DNA from: Rebecca billardiae RCC1528
Lineage: Eukaryota > Haptophyta
NCBI GenBank assembly: GCA_965240325.2
Contig: OZ251243.1
Coordinates: 1,116,001-1,180,000, forward strand
Reading direction: 5' to 3'
Length of the DNA: 64,000 nt
Shown here: positions 53,497-62,796 of the stretch, one piece after another
How the letters are laid out: every line of letters starts with the position of its first letter
Numbering within the stretch: the first letter of the stretch is position 1
Position numbers and translations under genes: made by a program
Notes under the pieces: generated by a model
Told to the model about the DNA's origin: nothing
What the model saw: only the letters and a program-made list of their open reading frames with translations
The model's database searches: none

Positions 53497-55350
53497 GCAG
53501 CGTCCCTGCAAGCCCTTCTGGCGGCTCGCCCCGATTCGCACGGCGGCTGCACAGCCCGGCGTGCGGCGGCGGCGCGTGCGGCGGCGGCGGCGGGGCACAG
53601 GGTGGCGGCGGCGGCGCGGGCGGCGGCGGCGAGGGCGCGGACGGCTGCGGTGGCGGCGGCTCCGACGGCGGCGCTGTCGGCAGCGCGGCGGCCGCGGCGG
53701 CGGCGGCGCCGCCGCAGCCGCCGCCGCCGCCCGTCGGCTCGCTCTCGCCGAAGCACGTGCTCGTCCTCAAGTCGCTGTTCAACCTGGCGCACTGCCTCGG
53801 CGCCGAGCTCTCCGCTCCCTCGTGGGCGGCGCTGCTGGGCACGCTCGAGGCGCTGGACGGGTGGCTGGCCACGTCCGCGGTGGCGGGGCCGCGCGAGGCG
53901 CCGTCCGCCGCGCACGCGGCGAGCGCGAGCGCGCACGCCTCGTCGATGCGGCACGAGATGGCGCTGCTCGCCGCGGCGACGGAGAACCTCTTCGCGTCCG
54001 CGGGCGCGCTGCGCGTCGACGCGCTGCTCACCCTCCTCCGCTGCCTCGCAGAGCGCGCGCTCGGCTCGCTCGCTCACGAGGCGACCGCGCGGCCGCGCGC
54101 GCTGCCTCGCGGCGCGGCGGCGGCGCCGCCGCCGCGCCTCTTCGCGCTGCGCATGCTCGTTTTGGCCTCGGAGGCGTCCGTGGCCTCGTGGCGGCTGAGC
54201 TGGCCGCTCGTGATCCAGCAGCTCGTCTGCGTCGCCAACCACCCCTCTCCGTACGTGCGCGCGCTCGGCGTCGACTCGATGTGTCGGTTGGTCGTCGTCG
54301 TGCTGAGGCACATGGCGGCGGACGCGGCGGCGGACGCTGCGATCGCGAGCGCGGAGGCGGCGGCGGACGCGGAGGACGGCGCGGACGGCGGCGCGGCCGA
54401 CGGCGCCGACGACGACGCGGTGGCGCCGGGCGGCGGCGGCGGCGGCGCGCGCGACGCACCGACCACGCCCGCCGCACGGCCGCGCCTCACGCCGCCGCCC
54501 TCGCCCGCGTCCGCGGGCGCATGGCAGCTGCAGCTCCTGGCGCCTCTCACAGAGCTGCACGCATCGTGCGAGCACCGGGACACGCGCGAGCGGCTGGTGC
54601 AGGCGTCGCTGCGCGTGCTCCACGCCAGCGGCGGCGTGCTCGACGCGGGCTGGGACGCCATCCTCGCGCTGCTCGGACGCGTGCCAATGCCCGCCGCCGC
54701 CGCCGCCGCCGCCGGCGGCGGCGGCGCGGCGGGACCGCCGGCCGAGGCGGGCGCGGACGGCGGCGGCGGCGGCGGCGGCGGCGAGGAGGAGGCGGAGGCG
54801 GAGGGGCTGTCGGCGCGCGCGCCAGAGGCCGGGGTGCCGCCGCCGCCCGCCGCCGCCGACACCGCCTCCGTCGGCTCCGCCGCCTCCGACGCCTCGTCAC
54901 ACGCCGCCGCCGCCGCGCACGCCGCCGCCGCCGCCGCCTGCTTCTCCCGCAGAAGCAGCAGCACCGGCTGCGGCGACGGCTGCGAGGGCGGCGGTGGCGG
55001 CGGCGGCGGCGCGCAGCCGGGCGGCGGCGGCGGCGGCGGCGGCGGCGTGGACGACGGCGCGCTCGTGCCGCTGGCCTTCAAGGGGCTGCAGCTCATCGTC
55101 TCCGACTTCCTGCACGCACTGCCCCAGCGCTCGCTGCTCAGGTGCGTGCACGTCTCCGGCCGCTATGCTGCGCAGACGGCGTCGCTCAACGTGGCGCTCT
55201 CGGCGGTGGGGCTGCAGTGGACGATCGCTGACTACCTCGCGGCGAGGCTCGGCGCGGACGCCGGGATTGGCGCCGGCGGTGCCGCCGCCGACGCCGACGC
55301 GCCCGCCGCCGACGCGGCGGCGCGCGCGCACGCGCCGCCGGCCTCGCCGC

Positions 55351-55384
<34 letters not shown>

Positions 55385-58300
55385 GCCGCCGCCGTCCGGC
55401 GGCGCGGCCTCCGCCGCGGCGGCGGCGGCTGCGGACGGGCTCGGCGGGTTCGGCGAGGCGCGTCTCTCCTTCGAGCGCGCGGGCGGGCGCTCCGCGCCGC
55501 CCTCCGCCGACGAGCTCTGGCTCGCCATCGTGCTCGAGCTCGTGCCGCGCTGCGAGGAGGCCGCGCGGCCAGAGCTGCGCACGTGCGCGCTGCTCACCCT
55601 CGAGGCGGTGGTCGTGGCGCACGGCGGCCGGATGAGCGCGGCCGCGTGGGAGAGCGTGCTGGGCCGGGTGGTGGCGCGGCTGTGCGCGTCGATCTCGCAC
55701 GCCGCCGCGCTCGCCTCGCCCGTCGCGCTGCCGCCCACGCAGCTCGGCACGCACGGCGGCGTGCCCGTGCCCCTGCTGGTGCACCATAGCGCGGACACGC
55801 GGCGGAAGCAATGGGCGCACACGCGCGCGCTCGCACTGTGCACGCTCGCGCGCGCGGTGCGCGCGCACGTGCCCGAGCTCGCGGGGCTCCCCGCGTTCCT
55901 GCGCGCGTGGCGCGCGCTGCTCGGCTTCGTGCACGCCTCCGCGCTCGCCGCCGCCGACGACGGCGCTGAGCTCGGCGAGGCGTCCGTGCGCGCGCTGCGG
56001 CTTCTGATGTCTGCGCCGCCGCCGCCGCGCGCGTCCGCGACCGCGGCGCAGCAGCCGCCGGCGCAGCAGCACGGGGGCTGCGACGGCGCGCCCGCGGCGG
56101 CGGCGGAGTCGACCGTCGCGTCGCGCGCGCACACGGCCGCCCCCGGCACAACAGCGAGCGGCGGCGCCGCCGCCGGGGGCGGGGCCCTGCTTGTGCCGCG
56201 CGCGCTGCGCTCGCACGTGTGGGCGTGCTGCGAGGGAGTGGCGGCGGGCGCGCGCGCGGACGCGGCCGGCCGCGGGTACGGGCGGCACGCCAAGACGCTG
56301 ACGGCGCTCGTCGAGATGCTCGCGGACGTGCTCGGCGGCGGCGGCGGCGGCGGCGGCGGCTCGGCCGCGCCGCGGCCCGCCGCGCACGCGCCTCTTCTCT
56401 GCGCCGCCGAGCGCACGCGGCTTGTGCGTCTGTGCGATCTGCTGCTGGCGCCGCCGCTCGGCGGCGGCGGCGGCGGCGGGGGCGAGTGCTGCGGCGCGCG
56501 CGGCGGCGCGGTGGTGCCCTGGTCTGTGCTGCTCGCGATGGCGGCCGAGCCGGCCCTCGGCGCGGAGGCGGCGGCGGCGGCAAGCGCCACACTCGGCGCG
56601 TCGGCCGCGCCGGCCGCGCCGACGGCCGCCATCGACTCGGTGGCTTGTGGGCGCGGCGCCGCGGCGGCGCTCGGCGGCGGCGCCGCGGCCGCGCCCGCGC
56701 CGCTCCGCGCGAGGCGGCAGCTCGCGCCCACCGCGCTGCAGCTCGCCACGCTCTCGCTCCTGCGCGCGCTCGCGCCCGAGCCCGCCGGCAGCGCCGCGCG
56801 CGGCCGCGCTCTCTCGGACGCGCGCGTCACGGCGGCGCTGCTCCGCGGCGGCGCGGCCGCGCGCGAGGCGGAGGCAGGTGGCGGCGGCGGCGGCGGTGCA
56901 GGTGGCGGCGGCGGCGGCGGCGTGCTCGCCTCCGACGGCGAGGAGGACGACGCCGACGCCGGCGCGGAGGACGACGAGGACGAGGACGAGCGTGCGGCGC
57001 CCGACCCGTCTCCGCCCCCGCCAGGCTCGCGCGCGGCGGCGCGCGTCGCCGCGGCCGAGCGCGCGCACCGTCAAGTGTGGCGCACGCTGGTGGCTGTGTT
57101 GACGGGCGCGCTCGCGCCGCCGCCGCCGCTGAGCGAGCTCGCGCAGACGCCCGCGGGCGCGACGCCGGCGGTTGCGGCGCACGAGCCACGCGCGCACACG
57201 CCGCCGCGTGCTGCGCCCGACGGCGCGGCCGCCGCGGGCGCGCAAGTCAGCAGCCACCACCGCCACCGCGACGTGCACGGCGGCGGCGGCGGCGGCGGCG
57301 CGAGCGCGCAGGCCGCGGAGGGCGCGCGCGCGCGCGGCGTCGTGGCCCGCGCGCTGGGCGCGCACGCCCTCGGCTGCGCGCAGATCGATGCCGCCGGCGG
57401 CGCGGCCGTGCCCGCGCCCTCGTGGTGCTGCGCGGACGACGGCGGCGGCGTCGAGTGCCGCGCGCTGAGGCTCGTGGTGCGATGTCTGCTGGCGCGCGGC
57501 GCCGCCGACGCCGCCGACGGCGCCGACGGCGCCGACGGCGGCGGTGGCTCGGTGGGCGAGGGCGAGGAGGGCGCCGACACGGGCGCCGAGCCGCCGCTGG
57601 GCGGCGCGCACGCGGCCGTCCTGCTCGAGTGCGCGCCCGGCGTGGTGGCGGAGTGTGCCCGCGTTCTCAGACTGTGCGCAGCGCTTGGCAGGCACGCGAG
57701 CGTGTCCGCGCGCGCCGCGGGCGCCGCCGCGGGCGCGCGCGGCGCGCGCGGCGCGGGCGGCGGCGACAACGACGACGGCGGCGCTGCGGGCGCGGTCTCT
57801 GACGCGGCCGCGCGCTCGCTCGTCGCGCTGCCCACGGCGTGCGTCGCGGCCATCGCGCAGCTCGGCAGCGCCCTCCTCCGCGCCGCGCGCGCGAGCGCCG
57901 CGGCGCGCGCGAGCGGCGCGCAGCGCCCGCCCGCCGGCCGCGGCGGCGCCGGCGCCGGCGCCGGCGGCACGCAGCACCTTGACGGGGAGTGCGCGGCGGC
58001 GATGCGCGCGCTCGGCGCGGCGACGCGCGCCGCGCTCGAGCCCTCCCTCGCGCCCGCGCTCGGCGCGCTCGGCGGCTGCGCGCACGCGGACAGCGCGCGC
58101 GCGCTCGCGCTCAGCACGCCGCTCGAGCGCGCGCAGGCGGCGCTGGTGTCCGCACTCGCCGCCGAGCTGCTGCCGCCGAGATTGCAATTTGGGCCGAGCG
58201 CGGGTGCGGCCGCGCCGAGCGCGCCGGAGAGCGCACTCTCGGAGGCCGCGCCAAGCGCGCTGCTCGCGAGCGCCGACGCGGCCGCCGCCGCCGCCGCCGC

Positions 58301-58937
58301 GCCCGCGCTCGACGCGCTCGTCAGCTCGCTCTGGCTAGTGGTGAGCGCGCGCGTGCGCGCCGCGCCCGGCGGCGCGCACGCCGCGGCTGGCGCGCCGACG
58401 GCGGAGGGCGGCGGCGCGCAGGGCGGCGCGGCGCACGGCGCGCTGTGGCTCGCGGCGGCGAGCGCGCTGCTGCACGCCGCCGCGCCGACGGCGCATGCGC
58501 CGCCGCCGGCCGCGGCCGCGGCGGCGGGGCGGGTGGGCTCGCGGCGTGGCAGCGCCGCCGACGCGCACGAGCCGCCGCTGCCGGCGGCGGCACACGCGCG
58601 CCCGACGCACGCGACCTCGCTGCTGCTCCACGCCATCGCAGCGGTGCTGCGGCAGTGCGTGGCGACCGCGCCCGCCGCCGCGCACGCCGCCGCGCGCCCG
58701 CCCGAGTGGCCAATCAGAGAGCAGCGCGCGGCGTGGCTGCTGGAGGCGGCCGTCGGCGGGCAGCAGGGCGCGCCGCCGCTGCCGCCGCGCCACCTCCTCC
58801 TGCTCGCGCCCGTGATGGTGGAGTGCCTGGCGGACGGCGTCGCGCCGCCGCCCGCGAGCGCGCGGCTGCGCGCCGCGCTGCGCGCCGCGCTGCACGCCGC
58901 GCTGCACGCCGCGCTCGACGGCGTCGCGCCCGTGTAG
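50217..58937 (+). CDS. MON2: MON2 homologue (Golgi/endosome Arf-GEF-like scaffold)
   Basis: 2906 residues in a single 8.7-kb exon. The N-terminus has the DCB-type helical domain (LGAVLRSAEHDLRTIATDAR, KDAAERALRALR). Diagnostic MON2 blocks follow in order: SPKHVLVLKSLFNLAHCLGA, PLAFKGLQLIVSDFLHALP with SLNVALSAVGLQWTIADYLA, and LLVHHSADTRRKQWAHTRAL. There is no Sec7 catalytic domain, as expected. MON2 works with Dop1 and a flippase in recycling between endosome and Golgi. The protein is about 1200 residues longer than animal MON2; the excess is Gly, Ala and Pro low-complexity, acidic runs, and a stretch encoded by telomere-like repeats. Long antisense open frames over this exon are GC artefacts. 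Confidence 0.88.
51631..51655 (+). repeat. Interstitial TTAGGG-type repeat inside the MON2 exon
   Basis: Four tandem TTAGGG-type units, in frame, encoding alternating Gly and Leu. The complementary form (CCCTAA-like words) occurs nearby at about 51186-51200, 51415-51428 and 51540-51585, also in frame. Confidence 0.9.
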
Positions 58938-59509
58938 CACGGCAGCAGCAGCATATATCAGCAGAGTCCGCCAGAGGCGAGCCGGGCCCGGGCGGGATGC
59001 TGATGAGCCTCGGAACCGAGCGGCTGTGCTGTCCCGGAGATCGCGCGCGTCATCCGCGAGTCGGATCATCAGCTGACATATTCAATATGACGATATTCAC
59101 TACGACGACACCTCATGTTCAGCTGTCTGCTGTGATCGGATGCAGTAGCACTGCTGACAGTGAGCACTCACTGCGGGCTCCGGTCAGCGGTCGCGGTCCG
59201 CGAGACTCGCGGCACTCTCCGCCGTACTGACCTACCACTAGGCCAGTAGTCGCGCGCCGCGCGTCCGCGCCGCGCCATATAGCGCCGCGTCATGCATATC
59301 GATCGCCGTGTTGCGGTGTTAAATAAGCCTGCTAGCAGTAGTATGACAGCAATCGTCCGTCGTCACACCGCGTGTTTCAAACACTGAACCGCGGTTCTGA
59401 CTCCGACGAATCAGTGCCAGGCGGTCGTCACTCACAGCGCCGCCTATTGCCTGACCACTCGGCGCAGCTGAGCCGCGTCCGACAGATGGTGCAGCCGCTC
59501 TGCGCCCAG
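58938..59509. other. Intergenic interval
   Basis: Lies between the converging 3' ends of MON2 and the minus-strand membrane protein. It has moderate GC with AT-rich words (GACATATTCAATATGACG at 59076). No gene seen. Confidence 0.45.
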
Positions 59510-60142
59510 CTACTCGTGCATCCCCATGTCGCCCGAGGTGGTCCCCAGCGCGTTCTCGAGCATCGCTTTGCCCATGGCATCCCCCACCGCCTTCCCGGCG
59601 GCGGCGCACTTCTCCGCCTCGTCGTTGAGAGAGGTCCAGCACTCCTTCACGCTCTTGCTGCACTCGCTCCACACGGTGGGCAGGATTGGGTACGGGCGCA
59701 GGTCGACCGCGGGCATGAACGGGCCCGACGCCTCGTCGTCCGAGCCCTCCATCGTGAGCTTGGACTCCAGGTTGGACTTGAAGCACTCGTGCTCGGCCAC
59801 GGCCGGTCCAGCCGCCTTGAGCAGCGACTGCTCGAACTTCTTCTTGTGGTAGGTGACGGCAGCGCCCGCTGCGGTCACGTTGAGCTGCTTGTCCTGGTAC
59901 CCGTAGATCACGAGCCCGGCCATGCACGTCTGCAGATTCTCCATGGCCTCCGTGTCGTGGCTGCAGTCGGCGGCTAATGACTTGCCCGCAGCAGCGACGA
60001 GCAGTGTTGTGCCTGGCGGCTCCTTGTGGCGCATGCCGAGGCCGACGAAGATGCCGATCAGGATGATGGCAAGGATGCAGACCGCCGCACCGCCGGCGAT
60101 CGCGGCCTTGCTCACTTGCGGCTTGCTCACTTGCGGCGCCAT
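59510..60142 (-). CDS. Unknown single-pass membrane protein
   Basis: 210 residues, one exon. A short N-terminal segment with a KPQVSKPQVSK-like repeat precedes one strong membrane segment (residues about 16-36, GGAAVCILAIILIGIFVGLG). The remaining roughly 170 residues lie on the other side and hold five Cys (DCSHD, QTCMAG, HECFKSN, SECSKSVKECW) and one sequon (NVTAA). The spacing suggests disulfide-bonded helices. Codon use is less GC-extreme than the neighbours. A type II or signal-anchor topology is likely. Family not recognised. Confidence 0.7.
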   Translation of the reverse strand: MAPQVSKPQVSKAAIAGGAAVCILAIILIGIFVGLGMRHKEPPGTTLLVAAAGKSLAADCSHDTEAMENLQTCMAGLVIYGYQDKQLNVTAAGAAVTYHKKKFEQSLLKAAGPAVAEHECFKSNLESKLTMEGSDDEASGPFMPAVDLRPYPILPTVWSECSKSVKECWTSLNDEAEKCAAAGKAVGDAMGKAMLENALGTTSGDMGMHE

Positions 60143-60528
60143 GATCGCGAGCCCGGGAGGGTCCCGCGACGGGGCGAAAGGTGGGACCGAGTGGCCGGAA
60201 GTGTTAGGCTGTTAGCCTGATGATGATTGGTTGGAGAGCTGATTGACCGGACAACTTCTTACGAGTAGAGCGGTTCGGCCATAATTCGGCAAACGGCCGG
60301 TTTCGGCGATCAAGCCCACGATGGCGGCGGCCGCGGCGGGCCCTGATGCGGACTGAATTCTATGATGTCGTGGCAGCGTTGAGTCGGTCAGCGACGAGCA
60401 GTACTTGCTGCTCCGCATGGCACCGACCATGAGCCGATGAGCCATGAGGCGATGTCTGACCTCCGATGATGAGGCCAGCTTCGTCGTAGACCATAGTTCC
60501 TATGATTCGTCCGATGCTTGAGCGTATC
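60143..60528. other. Intergenic interval
   Basis: Upstream of the single-pass protein gene and downstream of the ZIP gene, both on the minus strand. Holds the word AATTCTATGAT near 60356, also found at the ends of the 25120-25745 repeat. No gene. Confidence 0.45.
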
Positions 60529-61719
60529 TCACTCGGTGAGCTCGTGCAGCGCCGCCGCGCCGAGCGCGGCGAGCAGCGCCGCCGGCGCGGCGACGCGCGC
60601 GCTCAGGTGCTGCATCGCATCGGGCAGCAGCTCCGCGAGGGCGACGTACGCGAGGGACCCCGCCGCCGCGCCCTGCACGGCGGGCAGCATGCCCCCTGCG
60701 GCGCGGAGGCAGCTGAGCGCGAGCGCGCCGCCAATCGGCTGTGGCACGGACGTGGCCATTGCGAGCAGTGCGCACCGCAGCAGGTCCGCGGCGGCCGCCG
60801 CGCCGGAGCGCGCCTCGACCGCGCCGGCCATCGCGAACGCGCTCGCCGCCGCCATCCCCTCGGGCACGTTGTGCACCGCCATCACCAGGCTCATCAGCGG
60901 CAGCGAGCGGCGCGCGCCCGCGTCTCTCTCGTCCCTGTGTGCGGCCACGCCCATCGCCACGCCCTCCGCCAGGGCGTCGGTGGCGAGCGCGACGAGGAGG
61001 ACGAGCGAGCGGCCGCGCGGCGCGTGGCGCGCGCGCTCGCCCTCGGCCGCGCAGCCGGACGCGGGCACCACGCCGCCGCCGCCGCCCGCGCCGCCCGCGC
61101 CGCCCTCCTCCTCCTCCTCCTCCTCCTCCTCCGCGGAGGCGCGCGCGAGTGCGCGCACAAGCAGCGCACTCGCGCACGCGCCCGCGCAGAACATGCCGAG
61201 CTCGGCGCGCGCGGGGCGCTCGGCCCAGAGCTCGTGGACGAGGAGGGCGCTCGCCCCCACCATCATCCCCGCGGCGATGCACCCGCCCAGCGCGATCGCC
61301 GCCATCCGCTTCGCGTCGCCCAGCGCTCGCTGCAGCGCGTGCGCTGGGAGCGCGCCCGCGCCGGTCGCGACGCACGCGATCCAGCCGTCGAGGAGGAGCT
61401 CGTGCATCTGGCCGCGCGAGGGCCAGGCGTACAGCACGAGGCTCACCGCCAGCGCGAGCGCCGCGAGCGCCGCCGTCGGCGCGCCGCGCCTCGCAGCGCC
61501 GTGCGCCGACCGCCGGCCGATGTGCTCAGAGAGAAGAGCCACCGTCCGCCGTCTGTGTGGCTGGTGGCCGCCGGAGGAGGGCAGGTGCGACGGGAGCGAA
61601 GAGCTGCGTGGGAGCGGCGCCGCGGGCGCCGCGGCCGCCGCCACCATCGGCACGCCGCCCGCGGGCGCCGTCTTCCGCCCGGCGGCCGTGGCGCCCGAGT
61701 GGCGCGATCGCCGCAACAT
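60529..61719 (-). CDS. ZIP-family metal transporter
   Basis: 396 residues from ATG 61719; a shorter start at 61647 is also possible. About eight hydrophobic segments are visible. The ZIP metal site in helices 4-5 is clear: ALATDALAEGVAMGVA and MAVHNVPEGMAAASAFAM (HNVPEG), followed by LAMATSVPQPIGGALAL and GAAAGSLAYVALAELLPDAM. The loop between helices 3 and 4 has a poly-Glu run instead of the usual His-rich stretch. ZIP proteins bring zinc or related divalent metals into the cytosol. The HNVPEG form is typical of the GufA/ZupT-like branch. Divergent from the CDPF1-like gene over 196 bp. Confidence 0.85.
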   Translation of the reverse strand: MLRRSRHSGATAAGRKTAPAGGVPMVAAAAAPAAPLPRSSSLPSHLPSSGGHQPHRRRTVALLSEHIGRRSAHGAARRGAPTAALAALALAVSLVLYAWPSRGQMHELLLDGWIACVATGAGALPAHALQRALGDAKRMAAIALGGCIAAGMMVGASALLVHELWAERPARAELGMFCAGACASALLVRALARASAEEEEEEEEEGGAGGAGGGGGVVPASGCAAEGERARHAPRGRSLVLLVALATDALAEGVAMGVAAHRDERDAGARRSLPLMSLVMAVHNVPEGMAAASAFAMAGAVEARSGAAAAADLLRCALLAMATSVPQPIGGALALSCLRAAGGMLPAVQGAAAGSLAYVALAELLPDAMQHLSARVAAPAALLAALGAAALHELTE

Positions 61720-61915
61720 CTCGGCGCGTCGATCGTTCGAGCGGAAGTGCGAAGAGGACCGGAAGACGGAACTCGGCAACTCCCGCGCGCGAACGTGCGC
61801 ACGTGTGCAGGTGGGTGCGCATCAGTGTCACTCACGATGGCGGCGGGTGCGTACGGCACCTAGGCCGGCAGCTCGGCAAGGGCGGTCCTCGGCCAGGGGG
61901 CGCCCCGCCCCGCGC
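61720..61915. promoter_or_regulatory. Divergent spacer ZIP transporter / CDPF1-like
   Basis: 196 bp between opposed start codons; presumed to hold both promoters. No motif identified with confidence. Confidence 0.4.
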
Positions 61916-62308
61916 ATGGGCACGCCGAGCACGCGCCGCACGGACCAGCCGCCGCCCGTGCGCGCCGACGCAGCCCGGCTCTTCGAGTGCGCCAGCTGCG
62001 GCTTCGAGTGCCACTACGACGACTACGGCCGGCGCGCCGACCGACGGCTCGTGTTCCTCGAGGACGTGTACACGCGGCAGGACGAGCGCGTGCCGTGGCG
62101 GGCGGTGTGCATCGGCGCGCACTGCACCATCTGCGCCGCGCCGGTGTGTGCTCGCGAGCCGTGCTCCGTCTTCTACTGCCACCGGCTGTGCGCGTCATGC
62201 GCGGCCGCCGCGCGCGACGTGCTGCCGCCCGAGATCCGACGGCTGGTCGACGCGGCGCGTGCGGCGCCGAGCGAGCCGCGCGAGCCGGGAAGGAGCCCGG
62301 CTGGGTAG
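61916..62308 (+). CDS. CDPF1: CDPF1-like cysteine-rich protein
   Basis: 130 residues from ATG 61916. The layout matches the cysteine-rich DPF-motif protein: FECASCGFECHYDDYG, RLVFLEDVYTRQDE, GAHCTICAAPVCAREPCSVF, YCHRLCASC and LPPEIRRLVDAA. Seven or more Cys in CxxC-like pairs suggest zinc binding. The DPF tripeptide that names the family is replaced by DER here, so the defining motif is degenerate. The biochemical role of the family is not known. The gene is small and has no intron. Confidence 0.7.
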   Translation: MGTPSTRRTDQPPPVRADAARLFECASCGFECHYDDYGRRADRRLVFLEDVYTRQDERVPWRAVCIGAHCTICAAPVCAREPCSVFYCHRLCASCAAAARDVLPPEIRRLVDAARAAPSEPREPGRSPAG

Positions 62309-62796
62309 CAATCGGCCCTGCTGCCGGCATGCGGAGCTCACCACCGCGGCGCGCCTGCTCGTCGCAGCAGCGATGATCCGAGGCCTGCATCAGCCACCTT
62401 CGTCCGTGGCAGCTCGGGCGCTGCTCTGTGCTCACGGTCCGCCGACTCACCGACACCAGCCTGGGAGTCCGAATAATATACGGAACGACGACTGGAACGC
62501 GAGCGCGTGCATGCGCTTTGCGCCGTGCTCGGATTCCGAAGACCGAACTCTGACGACGACGACGTACACTCGGCGACGCATATGCTGGCGCACCATCCTC
62601 TGACCGGGCGACTCTCGCGGCGACAGCCGATATCAATATATCATATATATAGTAGTACCGGCAGCGATGATAGCGAGTGATGACTGTGACAGAGATATAT
62701 GACGACAGCATATGGCGGCACCTACTACTACTGCTGCTGCAATTCGTCCGCGCGAGCAGTCGGACCTAGCTACCAGCGAGTGTGAGCCACTGGACG
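62309..62796. other. Intergenic interval
   Basis: Between the 3' ends of CDPF1-like and the sulfotransferase. A short TA-rich stretch at 62630-62655. No gene seen. Confidence 0.45.

Noticed and set aside
51527-54031. 834-residue minus-strand open frame antisense to MON2
   Set aside because: Low-complexity Ala/Pro/Ser content with no domain. It is the mirror of MON2 codons in GC-rich sequence.
54897-58187. 1096-residue minus-strand open frame antisense to MON2
   Set aside because: Arg/Ala/Gly-only composition typical of a shadow frame; MON2 blocks lie on the other strand.
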